From: Betaproteobacteria bacterium UBA2293
GTDB taxonomy: Bacteria > Pseudomonadota > Gammaproteobacteria > Burkholderiales > Rhodocyclaceae
Direction of reading: 5' to 3'
DNA length: 44,205 nt
Assembly (NCBI GenBank): GCA_002345845.1
Contig: DDWF01000118.1
Span: 34,280 to 78,484, forward strand
Below are positions 15,498 to 24,317 of this stretch, piece after piece. The first letter of the stretch is position 1; each line of letters opens with the position of its first letter. The translations under genes were made by a program, and so were the position numbers. A model generated the notes under the pieces. That model worked only from the letters and a program-made list of their open reading frames with translations. It was not told the origin of the DNA and made no database searches.

Positions 15498-15821
15498 CTA
15501 AACGTTGAAAGATTCGCCGCAACCGCACTGATCCTTGACGTTCGGGTTGTTGAACTTGAAGCCCTCGTTCAACCCTTCGCGGGCAAAATCCAGTTCCATC
15601 CCCTCAAGGTAAGGCATGCTTTTGGCATCGACAATCACCTTGACGCCAGCGCTTTCGAAGACCACATCATCCTCGTTCACCTCGTCGACGAACTCCAGCT
15701 TGTAGGCCATGCCGGAACAGCCGGAGGTCCGCACGCCGAGGCGCAGGCCAATGCCCTTGCCCCGCTTGGTCAGGAAGTTGGCGACATGCTTTGCCGCCGA
15801 GTCGCTCAAGGTCACGCCCAT
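15498..15821 (-). CDS. iscA: A-type Fe-S carrier IscA
   Basis: A 107-residue A-type carrier that receives clusters or iron and passes them to target enzymes. The three ligand cysteines are present at residues 35 (TSGCSGMAY) and 99 and 101 (DQCGCGESF). I chose the second ATG (15821) because GGAG then has a 7-base spacer and the length equals that of E. coli IscA. The first ATG (15827) overlaps the iscU stop as ATGA but lies one base from the GGAG, so it is a poorer start. The gene directly follows iscU. Confidence 0.93.
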   Translation of the reverse strand: MGVTLSDSAAKHVANFLTKRGKGIGLRLGVRTSGCSGMAYKLEFVDEVNEDDVVFESAGVKVIVDAKSMPYLEGMELDFAREGLNEGFKFNNPNVKDQCGCGESFNV

Positions 15822-15823
15822 AC

Positions 15824-16207
15824 TCATTCTCCGTGCTTTTTCTTGTAATCCGCCACGGCTGCCTTGATGGCATCCTCGGCCAGGATCGAACAGTGGATTT
15901 TAACCGGCGGCAGGGCCAGCTCTTCGGCGATCTCGGTATTTTTGATCGACAGCGCCTGATCGACCGTCTTGCCCTTGACCCACTCGGTCACCAGCGAGGA
16001 CGAGGCAATCGCCGAGCCACAACCGTAGGTCTTGAACTTGGCATCCTCGATCACGCCTGACTTGTTGACCTTGATCTGCAGTTTCATCACGTCGCCGCAG
16101 GCCGGGGCGCCGACCATGCCAGTACCAACGCCGTCGTCTTCCTTGCCGAAGGAGCCGACGTTACGCGGATTCTCATAGTGATCAATGACTTTTAAGCTAT
16201 AGCTCAT
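15824..16207 (-). CDS. iscU: Fe-S cluster scaffold IscU
   Basis: A 127-residue scaffold on which [2Fe-2S] clusters are built from IscS-derived sulfur. Cluster ligands are at the canonical places: Cys37 (GAPACGDVM), Cys63 ([11 protein letters not shown]) and His105-Cys106 ([11 protein letters not shown]). The HscA recognition motif is LPPVK at residues 99-103, and Asp39 is conserved. ATG at 16207 follows GGAG with a 7-base spacer. It lies 41 bases after iscS and overlaps or abuts iscA. Identity is certain. Confidence 0.97.
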   Translation of the reverse strand: MSYSLKVIDHYENPRNVGSFGKEDDGVGTGMVGAPACGDVMKLQIKVNKSGVIEDAKFKTYGCGSAIASSSLVTEWVKGKTVDQALSIKNTEIAEELALPPVKIHCSILAEDAIKAAVADYKKKHGE

Positions 16208-16248
16208 GTTAATTCTCCGTTAATTCAGGGTGTCTTCAGACAATTTTA

Positions 16249-17460
16249 TTAGTGCGCAGCCCATTGGACAGTACTCAGGTCGATACCTTCCTTGTACATG
16301 TCCCACAGTGGCGAAAGGTCACGTAACTTGCCAACTTTGGTGTGCAATAACTTGATTGCATAGTCAATTTCTTCCTCGGTCGTGAACCGGCCGATGCTGA
16401 AGCGGATCGAGCTGTGCGCCAGTTCGTCGTCGCGGCCCAGTGCGCGCAGCACATAGGATGGCTCCAGGCTGGCCGAAGTACAGGCCGAGCCGGAAGAAAC
16501 AGCCAGATCCTTGATCGCCATGATCATCGATTCGCCCTCGACGTAAGCGAAGCTGATATTCAGGTTGTGGGCGACGCGCCGCTCCAGATCGCCATTCACG
16601 AAAGTCGCCTCAATATCTTGAAGTCCTTTCAGAAGTTTATCTTGCAATGCTTTGATTTTAATATTTTCTTCAAGCATTTCTTCTTTGGCGAGACGGAAGG
16701 CTTCGCCCATGCCGACGATCTGGTGCGTCGCCAGCGTACCGGAGCGGAAACCGCGCTCGTGACCACCACCGTGCATCTGCGCTTCGAGACGGATGCGCGG
16801 CTTGCGACGTACATACAGCGCACCGATGCCCTTCGGGCCATAGGTCTTGTGGGCCGAGAAGCTCATCAGGTCGACCTTCAGTTTGCTCAGGTCGATCTCG
16901 ACCTTGCCGGTGGCCTGCGCCGCATCGACGTGGAAGATGATGCCCTTGTCGCGACAGATTTCACCCAGTTCGGCGATCGGCTGGATGACGCCGACTTCGT
17001 TATTGACGAACATCACCGAGACGAGCACGGTATCCGGACGGATGGCAGCCTTGAAGACTTCCAGATCGAGCAGGCCATCTTCCTTGACGTCAAGATAGGT
17101 GGCCTCGAAGCCCTGGCGCTCCATTTCGCGCACGGTGTCGAGCACAGCCTTGTGCTCGGTCTTGACCGTGATGATGTGCTTGCCCTTGGTGCCGGCATAG
17201 AAATTGGCTGCGCCCTTGATGGCGAGGTTGTTGGATTCGGTAGCACCGGAGGTCCAGACGATTTCCTTGGGGTCGGCATTGACCAGCGCCGCGACCTGTT
17301 CGCGCGCTTCCTCCACCGCCGCATCGGCCACCCAGCCGAAGCTGTGCGAACGCGAGGCGGGATTACCGAAGTGTTCGCACAGATAGGGAATCATTTTTTC
17401 GGCAACGCGCGGGTCAACCGGGGTGGTCGCCGAGTAGTCCAGATAGATGGGCAGTTTCAT
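16249..17460 (-). CDS. iscS: Cysteine desulfurase IscS
   Basis: A 403-residue PLP enzyme that converts cysteine to alanine and supplies persulfide sulfur to IscU and tRNA thiolation. It begins [23 protein letters not shown] without the first residue being in doubt. The PLP lysine lies in [12 protein letters not shown], and the catalytic cysteine in the mobile loop [21 protein letters not shown]. Other hallmarks are [21 protein letters not shown] and [11 protein letters not shown]. An ATG six bases upstream is possible, but 17460 has the better-spaced GAGA and matches the usual length of 404. It is the second of two adjacent desulfurase genes. Confidence 0.96.
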   Translation of the reverse strand: MKLPIYLDYSATTPVDPRVAEKMIPYLCEHFGNPASRSHSFGWVADAAVEEAREQVAALVNADPKEIVWTSGATESNNLAIKGAANFYAGTKGKHIITVKTEHKAVLDTVREMERQGFEATYLDVKEDGLLDLEVFKAAIRPDTVLVSVMFVNNEVGVIQPIAELGEICRDKGIIFHVDAAQATGKVEIDLSKLKVDLMSFSAHKTYGPKGIGALYVRRKPRIRLEAQMHGGGHERGFRSGTLATHQIVGMGEAFRLAKEEMLEENIKIKALQDKLLKGLQDIEATFVNGDLERRVAHNLNISFAYVEGESMIMAIKDLAVSSGSACTSASLEPSYVLRALGRDDELAHSSIRFSIGRFTTEEEIDYAIKLLHTKVGKLRDLSPLWDMYKEGIDLSTVQWAAH

Positions 17461-17485
17461 CGTCATTCTCGCTAGGTCGGGTTGT

Positions 17486-18643
17486 TCAGACGGCCATTGC
17501 CGTAAGTCCCTGCAGGCGTCCGACTGTAACCTGCACGGCTTTGATGAATTGTTCAATATCGTTGACGCTATTGCTGGCACCGAGGCTGACGCGCACCGCA
17601 CCGCGGGCAATATCCGGCGCCACGCCCATCGCCCGCAGTACATGCGATGGCTCCGGATTGGCACTGGAGCAGGCGGCACCACTGGCCACGGCAAAACCCT
17701 CACGATCCAGCTTGCCAACCAATGTTTCACCATCGATATCGGCAAAAGCGAAGTAGCTGGTATTCGGCAGTCGCTCGGCTTGCGCCGCAAAGACACGGGC
17801 GCCAAGGGCGACCAAGCCGGACTCCAGACGCTCGCGCATAGCCTGCAGACGTCCTGCCTGTTCGGCAAGACGTTGCGCCGCAAGTTCCGCAGCAACGCCG
17901 AAACCGACGATGGCCGGCACATTTTCCGTACCCGAACGCAGACCACGCTCGTGGCCGCCACCGGCAATCTGCGGCTGCAGCTCGACGCGCTTGTCGAGGA
18001 CCAGTGCGGCCGCGCCCTTCGGGCCATTGATCTTGTGTGCCGACAGCGTCAGCGCATGTACGCCGGCGGCATTGAGCATGCGGAAATCGACGGGCAATTT
18101 GCCGAAGGCCTGCACCGCATCGCTGTGGAACCAGGCGCCGCCTGCCCGCGCTGCCGCAGCCAGGGCCGCGACATCCTGGACAACGCCGGTTTCGTTGTTG
18201 GCGAGCATCACCGAGACCAGCGCCGGCTTCAGTTGCAAAACCTGCAGATAATCCTCGTCAGCGATGCGCCCTGCCCCATCGACGGCAATTTCCCGTACAA
18301 CCCAGCCTTGGCGAGCCAGTTGCGCCGCCGGCTTGAGGACACAGGGATGCTCGATGGCGCTGACGGCGATGACACCGGGCTTGCGACTGGCAGCCGCGCC
18401 CTTGACCAACAGGTTGTTGGCCTCGCTGCCGCCACTGGTGAACACGACTTCGGTCGGATGCGCCCCAACAGCTGCGGCCACCTTCTGCCGCGCCTCGTCA
18501 ATTGCCTGACGGGCCCGCCGTCCGTATTCGTGACGGCTCGACGCGTTGCCGCACAGGCTTTCCAGCCAGGGCAGCATGGCCGCCAGCACGGCCGGATCAA
18601 GCGGCGTGGTGGCGTTGTGGTCGAGATAGACGGGCTGGAACAT
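17486..18643 (-). CDS. Second cysteine desulfurase (NifS/IscS-like)
   Basis: A 385-residue PLP-dependent desulfurase that is clearly related to, but different from, the adjacent IscS. It shows [18 protein letters not shown], the PLP lysine in [11 protein letters not shown] and a catalytic loop [20 protein letters not shown]. The loop has [11 protein letters not shown] where IscS has [11 protein letters not shown]. That places it in the long-loop group I desulfurases (NifS/IscS) rather than the SufS group. It lies between iscR and iscS, 5 bases after the iscR stop, with no strong ribosome-binding site of its own, so it is probably coupled to iscR. Its role could be a specialised sulfur donor (for tRNA or cofactor thiolation) or a spare desulfurase; sequence alone cannot decide. 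Confidence 0.92.
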   Translation of the reverse strand: MFQPVYLDHNATTPLDPAVLAAMLPWLESLCGNASSRHEYGRRARQAIDEARQKVAAAVGAHPTEVVFTSGGSEANNLLVKGAAASRKPGVIAVSAIEHPCVLKPAAQLARQGWVVREIAVDGAGRIADEDYLQVLQLKPALVSVMLANNETGVVQDVAALAAAARAGGAWFHSDAVQAFGKLPVDFRMLNAAGVHALTLSAHKINGPKGAAALVLDKRVELQPQIAGGGHERGLRSGTENVPAIVGFGVAAELAAQRLAEQAGRLQAMRERLESGLVALGARVFAAQAERLPNTSYFAFADIDGETLVGKLDREGFAVASGAACSSANPEPSHVLRAMGVAPDIARGAVRVSLGASNSVNDIEQFIKAVQVTVGRLQGLTAMAV

Positions 18644-18648
18644 GGCAA

Positions 18649-19155
18649 TCAGGCGGCCGCTGCGGCTTTTTCCCGGGCACCGCGCAGACGCGGTTGCGGG
18701 CCGAGGCGCTTGTCCTCGAGCACGATGGTGGACGGCTGGGCGGCCAGCTTGGCCTTCTGTCGTTCCACCAGTTCGCCCAGAGTCACCGAGGCCAGATAGT
18801 CATACATTTTGGCGTTGAGCGTGGACCACAGGTCATGGGTCATGCAGCGATGCTCGTCGTGGCAGTTCTCGCGGCCGCCGCATTGCGTGGCATCAAGCTG
18901 CTCATCGACGGCGCGGATGATTTCCGCCACCGTCAACTGGTTCAGCGGCCGGGCGATGCAGTAGCCGCCGCCAGGGCCGCGCACACTGTCCACCAGCTTG
19001 AAACGGCGCAATTTGCCGAACAGCTGTTCCAGATAAGAGAGGGAAATCTTCTGCCGCTCGCTGACACTGGCCAGTGCAACCGGCCCGTCTTCCCCGCGCA
19101 GGGCAAGATCGATCATGGCAGTTACGGCGAAACGTCCTTTGGTCGTCAAACGCAT
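18649..19155 (-). CDS. iscR: Fe-S cluster regulator IscR
   Basis: A 168-residue Rrf2-family repressor that holds a [2Fe-2S] cluster and senses Fe-S status. The winged helix-turn-helix fills residues 1-65 (MRLTTKGRFAVTAMIDLAL; SLSYLEQLFGKLRR). The cluster ligands Cys92, Cys98 and Cys104 are present (CGGRENCHDEHRC), with His107 following as the fourth ligand. The C-terminal tail, from about 140 on, is basic and alanine-rich. ATG at 19155 has GGAG with a 7-base spacer. It is the first gene of the isc operon and has two IscR-type sites immediately upstream, so autoregulation is expected. Confidence 0.96.
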   Translation of the reverse strand: MRLTTKGRFAVTAMIDLALRGEDGPVALASVSERQKISLSYLEQLFGKLRRFKLVDSVRGPGGGYCIARPLNQLTVAEIIRAVDEQLDATQCGGRENCHDEHRCMTHDLWSTLNAKMYDYLASVTLGELVERQKAKLAAQPSTIVLEDKRLGPQPRLRGAREKAAAAA

Positions 19156-19171
19156 TGTTGTGCTCCGGCTA

Positions 19172-19225
19172 ATAACCTAGTATTGCAGTCAACTATACTG
19201 AAGCCAGACAAAATCAGTCAACTAT
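19172..19225 (-). promoter_or_regulatory. isc operon promoter with two IscR-type sites
   Basis: On the minus strand, TTGACT (-35, at 19216-19221) and TATAGT (-10, at 19192-19197) are 18 bases apart. Two 25-base elements that both open with ATAGTTGACTG cover them: 19201-19225 over the -35, and 19172-19196 over and beyond the -10. The latter ends TACTAGGTTAT and closely fits the type 1 IscR consensus (ATA-TTGACT-N-ACTNGG-TAT). Two adjacent IscR sites also occur at the E. coli iscR promoter. The upstream site overlaps the last codons of cysE. Repression by holo-IscR is inferred from family knowledge. Confidence 0.75.
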
Positions 19226-19969
19226 TTTGCTCAGATACTGCGGATCGAAACTGTCGGCCGCCTGCACTTCTTCATCACACTTGACACCCTGTTCACGCAG
19301 TTCGCGGAGCAACGATTCAAGTCGACGGTCAGTTTCCGCCGCATGGTCGAGCAGCCCATGGATCGCCTTGGCCAGCGGATCATCCTGATCGCCGGCGACG
19401 GCGTAGGCGGAAAAACCCATCTTCTCGGCCTGCGCTTCGCGTTGCCGCCCCTGCTCTGAGTGATCGAGAACACGTGCCGGATTGCCAACGGCCGTCGCTC
19501 CTGCCGGAACCGGCTTGGTAACAACTGCATTGGAGCCGACCTTGGCCCCGGCAGCGATGGTGATCGGCCCGAGCACCATCGCTCCGGCGCCGACAACCAC
19601 GCCATTTTCCAGCGTCGGATGGCGCTTTCCCTTGTTCCACGAAGTACCGCCCAGCGTCACGCCGTGATAGAGGGTGACGTCGTCGCCAATTTCGGCCGTT
19701 TCGCCGATGACGACGCCCATGCCGTGATCGATGAAGAAGCGGCGGCCAATCTGCGCCGCCGGATGAATTTCAATGCCGGTCAGGAATCGGGCGAAATGGG
19801 CGACAAAGCGGGCCAGCCAACACAGACGCAGGCCCCACAGCCAGTGCGCCAGGCGATGCAGGATCAAGGCATGGATACCCGGATAGCAGGTCAACACTTC
19901 CCAGAACGAACGCGCCGCCGGATCGCGGTCAAAAACCGCACGAATATCTTCGCTCAATACCCGGAACAT
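19214..19969 (-). CDS. cysE: Serine O-acetyltransferase
   Basis: Acetylates serine to O-acetylserine, the committed step of cysteine synthesis, in the cytoplasm. The 251-residue protein has the short proteobacterial form (the E. coli enzyme is 273). The N-terminal helices hold [25 protein letters not shown]. The left-handed beta-helix hexapeptide repeats include [44 protein letters not shown]. The active-site histidines lie in DHGMG and YHGVTLGG. A charged C-terminal tail of about 80 residues follows NPARVL, longer than the short tail that inserts into O-acetylserine sulfhydrylase; whether it does so here is unknown. Directly upstream of iscR on the same strand, it links cysteine supply with the desulfurases. 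Confidence 0.93.
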   Translation of the reverse strand: MFRVLSEDIRAVFDRDPAARSFWEVLTCYPGIHALILHRLAHWLWGLRLCWLARFVAHFARFLTGIEIHPAAQIGRRFFIDHGMGVVIGETAEIGDDVTLYHGVTLGGTSWNKGKRHPTLENGVVVGAGAMVLGPITIAAGAKVGSNAVVTKPVPAGATAVGNPARVLDHSEQGRQREAQAEKMGFSAYAVAGDQDDPLAKAIHGLLDHAAETDRRLESLLRELREQGVKCDEEVQAADSFDPQYLSKIVD

Positions 19970-20109
19970 GAAGCTGCTTCTCCCTTTCGCAAAAATGGGA
20001 TTTTAGAAAACTTGACTGAATTTGTCAGCTATTTTGGCAAAAAGTGCCCAGGGGAAGTGATTTATAATCGCGCTCCAGCGTTTTCTGCCCCATTTTTCTT
20101 TCCGCAATC

Positions 20110-21876
20110 ATGCCCAAGCGCCTGCTCGCCCTCACTGCCGCCATCTCGCTGATTCTGGGCGGTTGCGCCACGCCGCCGCCAGTCGCCGAGGGCAGCACCC
20201 AAGGCAGCTACCGGCACACGGAAAATTACCTGAATTGGCTGATCGACAAGGAAATGTCGGAAAACGACATTACCGGCATCAGTATTGCCCTGGTTGATGA
20301 TCAGCGGGTCGTCTGGCAAAAGGGATTCGGCCACGCCGATCTGGAAATGGGTATTCCGGCGACACCGGAAACCGTCTACCGGGCGGGTTCAATTGCCAAG
20401 GTATTCACCGCTGCGGCGACCATGCAACTGGCTGAACAAGGGCGAATAGCCATTGACCGCCCCCTGGTCGAGGCCCTCCCCGAATTCTCGATCAAGACGC
20501 GCTTCACCAATGCTGGCCCGGTCACGCCGCGCAATGTCATGACCCACCATTCCGGGCTGCCATCCAACTTCCTCAAAGGCATGTACGTGCGCGACCCGGG
20601 TCGCTACGAAACGGTCATCGAAGGCCTGCACGAGCAATATCTGACCTTTCCACCCAACTACGTGTTTTCTTATTCCAATGTCGGCATGGCGTTACTCGGT
20701 GCCACCGTGCAACGGATCAGCGGCGAACCCTTCGACCGCTACATGGAGCGCAATTTCTTCCAGCCGCTGGGCATGACCAGCAGCAGCTTCGTTTCCCGCG
20801 CCGTCACCAAGGCCTATGACAGCCATAAGGAAATCGAGGTTTTCTCGCTGCGCGACATGCCGGCCGCCAACCTGCTGAGCAATGTCGTCGATCTCAGCCA
20901 GTTCCTCAAGATGCAGTTTGCCGACGGCCGCGCCGGCGAACAGCAGATACTTTCACCGGCCAGCGTGCGGGAGATGGTGCGCGTGCAGAATGCCGGCTTT
21001 CCACTGACCTTCCAGCAATATGTCGGCCTCGGCTGGATGCTCAGCGGCATCGAAGTACCCGGCGGCGGCCCGGTAGCCAGCCACGGTGGCTCGCTGCCCG
21101 ATTCGCATAGCATGATGGCCATCCTGCCCGAGCACAAACTGGGCGTCGTGGTTCTCTCCAACTCGGCGACCTCGCACGCCTCGGTCACCCGCATTGCCAG
21201 CGAAGCCCTGCGCCAGATGCTGGAAGCTAAAACCGGCATCCGTCAGGAGCCGGAAAAAGTCGTACGCGCCGCCGAACGCAAGCCAACCCCCGAGGAACTG
21301 CGTCTGTTCAATGGCCACTTCGATACGCTCGTCGGCCTGGCCAAGGTGTCCACGGAAGATGGCAGCATCGACGCCCAGGCCGTCGGCCACCATTTCCGCC
21401 TGGTACCGCACGAAGATGGCCTGTTCAGCCTAAAGTACAAGCTGTTTGGTCTGCTGCCCGTACGTGTCGGCGCCTTCGACGACATCCGCCTGTCGATCGC
21501 CCGAGTCGGGGGCCGCCAAATCATCGTCGGCCGCATCGGCAACGAGTCGCTGATGTTCGGCGAGAAGCTGAAGCCGACCACCATCCCGGAGAGCTTCCTG
21601 CAACGCATCGGCCACTACGAAATCATCGACAAGATCGACGGCCCGGCGCCGAACCATATCGTGCTCAAGGAAGACGACGGCCTGCTGGTCGGCGAAGTAC
21701 GCTTCCCGGAAAAACCTGAACTGCTGTTGCGCATCGGCTTTCAGCCGGTTTCCGACAGCGAAGCCGTGACCGCCGGACTCGGCAGCGGCCGCGGCGATAC
21801 GCTGCGCCTGTTCAGCGACGACAACGAAGAACGCCTCGGCTTTTCCGGCTACCAGCTACGCAAGAAACTGAACTGA
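20110..21876 (+). CDS. Beta-lactamase-family serine hydrolase lipoprotein
   Basis: A 588-residue lipoprotein. The signal peptide MPKRLLALTAAISLILGGC ends in a lipobox with Cys19. The catalytic domain (about 38-365) is that of class C beta-lactamase/esterase-type serine hydrolases: S94-I-A-K97 (SxxK nucleophile and base), Y188-S-N190 (YxN) and H325-G-G327 in place of KTG. The remaining C-terminal region of about 200 residues looks beta-rich and may be a lipocalin-like accessory domain. Members hydrolyse esters, amides or D-amino-acid peptides; no substrate can be given. HGG rather than KTG argues for an esterase or peptidase, not a true beta-lactamase. The next gene, an acyl carrier protein, starts three bases after its stop. 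Confidence 0.85.
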   Translation: MPKRLLALTAAISLILGGCATPPPVAEGSTQGSYRHTENYLNWLIDKEMSENDITGISIALVDDQRVVWQKGFGHADLEMGIPATPETVYRAGSIAKVFTAAATMQLAEQGRIAIDRPLVEALPEFSIKTRFTNAGPVTPRNVMTHHSGLPSNFLKGMYVRDPGRYETVIEGLHEQYLTFPPNYVFSYSNVGMALLGATVQRISGEPFDRYMERNFFQPLGMTSSSFVSRAVTKAYDSHKEIEVFSLRDMPAANLLSNVVDLSQFLKMQFADGRAGEQQILSPASVREMVRVQNAGFPLTFQQYVGLGWMLSGIEVPGGGPVASHGGSLPDSHSMMAILPEHKLGVVVLSNSATSHASVTRIASEALRQMLEAKTGIRQEPEKVVRAAERKPTPEELRLFNGHFDTLVGLAKVSTEDGSIDAQAVGHHFRLVPHEDGLFSLKYKLFGLLPVRVGAFDDIRLSIARVGGRQIIVGRIGNESLMFGEKLKPTTIPESFLQRIGHYEIIDKIDGPAPNHIVLKEDDGLLVGEVRFPEKPELLLRIGFQPVSDSEAVTAGLGSGRGDTLRLFSDDNEERLGFSGYQLRKKLN

Positions 21877-21879
21877 CCC

Positions 21880-22149
21880 ATGACCTCACTGCATCAGGAA
21901 TTGAAGGCCTTCATCGTCACCACGATGAATCTGGAAGATATCGACCCGGCCGAGATCGGCGACGATCAGCTACTGTTTGCCGAGGACGGCCTGGGCCTTG
22001 ACTCGATCGATGCGCTGGAACTGGTTCTGGCACTGAAGAAAACTTACGGAGTCATCATCGAGGCGAATGATGAACAAAGCCGCCAACATCTACGCTCGGT
22101 AAATGCACTGGCTTCGCTGATCGAAGCCCACCGCCAGCAAGGCTCCTGA
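21880..22149 (+). CDS. Acyl carrier protein
   Basis: An 89-residue acyl carrier protein. The 4'-phosphopantetheine attachment serine is Ser42 in LGLDSIDALEL. It has the usual acidic helical fold and the segment LKKTYGVII after helix II. It is not the housekeeping AcpP, because no fatty-acid synthesis genes surround it. ATG at 21880 begins three bases after the stop of the serine hydrolase, so the two form one unit. A good terminator follows. The pairing suggests that an acyl group carried on this protein is loaded, or released by the hydrolase, but the hydrolase is a predicted lipoprotein outside the cytoplasm, so a direct reaction is uncertain. Confidence 0.88.
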   Translation: MTSLHQELKAFIVTTMNLEDIDPAEIGDDQLLFAEDGLGLDSIDALELVLALKKTYGVIIEANDEQSRQHLRSVNALASLIEAHRQQGS

Positions 22150-22201
22150 TTCGCCACTGTTGCGGCAGGCATGCCAGTAAATAAATCAATAAGTGAACGG
22201 G

Positions 22202-22239
22202 AATCGCCCGACACACACAAGTGTACCGGGCGATTTTTT
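22202..22239 (+). terminator. Rho-independent terminator after the ACP gene
   Basis: AATCGCCCG (22202-22210) pairs perfectly with CGGGCGATT (22227-22235), and a run of six T follows at 22234-22239. The loop contains a smaller ACAC/GTGT pairing. It closes the hydrolase-ACP unit. Confidence 0.85.
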
Positions 22240-22303
22240 CCGTCGACCTGGGAGGGTGTCGAGCGAAACCTTCAGGGGCCACTCACCCCTCGCGCCGGAA
22301 AAT

Positions 22304-22319
22304 GCAGCTTCCCGGCTGC
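22304..22319 (-). terminator. Short hairpin after the DUF3149 gene
   Basis: On the minus strand GCAGC (22315-22319) pairs with GCTGC (22304-22308) around a CGGGAA loop and is followed by ATTTTCC. It is a weak candidate terminator for the small membrane-protein gene. Confidence 0.4.
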
Positions 22320-22342
22320 GGTATTGTTCTTGAGCCGTGCGC

Positions 22343-22501
22343 TCAGTTGAGTTTCGGGGGATTCGACGGCTGGCGCTTCATTTCCTCATTCATATGTCGA
22401 ACCGCATAGCGCCCGATGTAAATCACCATCACGATCATGAAGAGAATCGTGGCCAAACTGAGCAGGCCGATATCTGAGGTAAACAATAGTTCCCATGCCA
22501 T
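22343..22501 (-). CDS. DUF3149 small membrane protein
   Basis: A 52-residue protein that begins MAWELLFTSDIGLLSLATIL and matches the DUF3149 pattern known from betaproteobacteria. It has one transmembrane helix at about residues 12-32 (LLSLATILFMIVMVIYIGRYA) and a short charged tail (RHMNEEMKRQ). ATG at 22501 has GGGAG with a 7-base spacer; a longer in-frame reading upstream has no such site. Function unknown. It stands alone between the ACP unit and the MocR gene, with 284 bases upstream in which I see no further gene. Confidence 0.75.
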   Translation of the reverse strand: MAWELLFTSDIGLLSLATILFMIVMVIYIGRYAVRHMNEEMKRQPSNPPKLN

Positions 22502-22785
22502 GACTGTTCTCCCGTTATTGTCCAAGTTGCGGATTGATATGACTACGGGAATGTCATGGCAATAACCGTGCCATTCAATTGGCTTGCATAAAGACCGCCT
22601 TTTGCTTCCGCTGGAAGTCTTCGGAATCATGCCGGAAGGCTCGCAAGCGGCCATCCCGGGAGAATATGCAATGGCGATCGGCGATCGTTAGCAGCGCCAA
22701 GCACGCGCGGCACCAACGTCACCTATGACATTTACGCCATTTATTGACGCCAATACCGACACTCGTCGCAAAAAATACCATCTAC

Positions 22786-24234
22786 CTACTGTTTCCCCAA
22801 GACTAAAAGCAAACGCTTTACCAGCTCCGGAATACGTTCCGCCTCAGCCATCCCATAGCCCAGCAGCAGTCCGTTGTCGCCCTCACCGGAGGCAAAATAG
22901 GTGCTCAGAGGTCGCACGGCCACTCCCTGCCTTGCGGCTGTCGATGCCAGCGCCTGATCCGCTGGCGCCTCGGGAAGGCACAGGGTCAGATGCAGTCCAG
23001 CCTGCCCTCCAAGGATGGTATATGGCTGCACCAGCCCTTCCTGCAATGCCCGACGCAACACCTGCTGACGCTCACGATAGAGCGGTGCCATGCGCCGGAC
23101 GTGGCGCGTCAGACGACCGCTTTCAATGAAGCGCGCCAAGGCTCTCTGTTCAACCGCCTGACCGCCCCGATACAGGGCCGCGATGCCAGCCCCGAACGAT
23201 GCAACCGCCCAGCGCGGAACGACCATGTAGGCGATGCGCAATCCTGGGTAAAGCAATTTGCTGAAGGTGCCGACATAAATCACCGGTGCCTCCGGAGACA
23301 AACCCTGGATGGCCGGCAAAGGCCGCCCACCCGGCTGGGCGTGATTGAATTCGCTATCGTAGTCATCCTCGATCAACCAGTTCTCACCGGGTTTCAGGTG
23401 ATTGAGGAAAGCCAGGCGACGCTCCAGACTGAGCACGCTACCCAGCGGATACTGATGCGACGGCGTCAGGTACAGCAATCGTGGCGGCCGGTCGCGCCAG
23501 AGAGAATCCGCGGCTGCCATGCCATCTTGGTCAACCGGCACATTAACGACCTCCAACCCGGCCGCCAGCATGGTGTTGCGCGCCGCCTGATAACACGGAT
23601 TCTCCAGCCAGACCCGATCACCAGGATCAGCCAGAAGGCGGGCACAGGCATCGAGCGCCACCTGTCCGCCAGCGACGATGAAAATCTGCTCGGGGGCACA
23701 GACAACACCCCGGCGCAGGCGCAGAAAGGTCGCCAGTGCGCGGCGCAGTGCCGGCTCCCCACCGGGTTCGGCATAGGCCAACTGTCGGACGCTGACTTCG
23801 CGCCAGGCCTGCTGCAGGAAGCGCGACCAGACGGGCCAGGGAAAGGCATTCAGATCGGCGACGCCTGGGGCGAAAGGCAGCAGCTCCTCGGCCGATTTTC
23901 TGCCCGCCAGAGCGGCCGCCCGTCGCGACAGGATTTCTTCGGGCATGGCCGGCGCTGGCGTGGCAGCGGTCGGTGCAGGCAAGCTGGCGACGCGCGTTCC
24001 GCCTCGATCGGCAACCAGGAAACCTTCGCTCAATAGTTGCTGGTAGGCGAACAGCACACCATTGCGCGCCATCCGGTAATCCTGCGCCAGTTGTCGCGAT
24101 CCGGGCAGGCGCACGCCGGCACTCAGTCGCCCGTCGAGAATGGCGCTGCGCAACAGGCGATACAGGCGCTGCTGGCGGGCATCGCCGGGCAACATGGGGT
24201 CATGCAGGGCGGAGAGGACGAGATCGAGCGCCAT
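22786..24234 (-). CDS. MocR-type transcriptional regulator (GntR HTH + aminotransferase fold)
   Basis: A 482-residue chimeric regulator. A GntR winged helix (about 20-90) shows RLYRLLRSAILDGRLSAGVRLPGSRQLA and LLSEGFLVADRGGTRVA. It is joined by a linker to a fold-type I aminotransferase-like domain (about 125-480). The PLP lysine is expected in VIYVGTFSKLLYPGLRIAYMV, with LIEDDYDSEF and YLTPSHQYPLG also conserved. Such regulators sense PLP or amino compounds rather than catalyse transamination. It is transcribed away from an FMN-binding oxidase-like gene, and a palindrome lies between them. PdxR-like control of vitamin B6 genes is possible, but no pdxST is present here. Confidence 0.88.
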   Translation of the reverse strand: MALDLVLSALHDPMLPGDARQQRLYRLLRSAILDGRLSAGVRLPGSRQLAQDYRMARNGVLFAYQQLLSEGFLVADRGGTRVASLPAPTAATPAPAMPEEILSRRAAALAGRKSAEELLPFAPGVADLNAFPWPVWSRFLQQAWREVSVRQLAYAEPGGEPALRRALATFLRLRRGVVCAPEQIFIVAGGQVALDACARLLADPGDRVWLENPCYQAARNTMLAAGLEVVNVPVDQDGMAAADSLWRDRPPRLLYLTPSHQYPLGSVLSLERRLAFLNHLKPGENWLIEDDYDSEFNHAQPGGRPLPAIQGLSPEAPVIYVGTFSKLLYPGLRIAYMVVPRWAVASFGAGIAALYRGGQAVEQRALARFIESGRLTRHVRRMAPLYRERQQVLRRALQEGLVQPYTILGGQAGLHLTLCLPEAPADQALASTAARQGVAVRPLSTYFASGEGDNGLLLGYGMAEAERIPELVKRLLLVLGKQ

Positions 24235-24257
24235 CTGGTTCCGTTGATTATCAATAA

Positions 24258-24281
24258 TGTGGCTCCATTCATGGTGCCACA
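24258..24281. promoter_or_regulatory. Palindromic operator candidate between the MocR gene and its divergent neighbour
   Basis: GTGGCTCCA (24259-24267) and TGGTGCCAC (24272-24280) form an inverted repeat with one mismatch around a four-base spacer; the outer TGTGGC/GCCACA extends it by one pair. A further GTGGC direct copy follows at 24282-24286. The element sits in the 83-base gap between the two divergent starts, the usual place for a MocR binding site. Binding is inferred. Confidence 0.55.
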
Positions 24282-24317
24282 GTGGCTTTATGCTGGCCTG
24301 ACTTTCCAGGAGGAATC

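Noticed and set aside
16414..18799. Long plus-strand open frames opposite iscS and the second desulfurase.
   Set aside because: Both are antisense shadows of well-defined desulfurase genes and show no recognisable domain.
22560..22785. Possible small gene or regulatory RNA in the 284-base gap before the DUF3149 gene.
   Set aside because: Only short open frames and a GCGATCG tandem were seen; nothing supports a gene, and no clear RNA fold was identified.
22990..24036. A 348-codon plus-strand frame opposite the MocR gene.
   Set aside because: No ribosome-binding site or domain; the minus-strand regulator is well supported.
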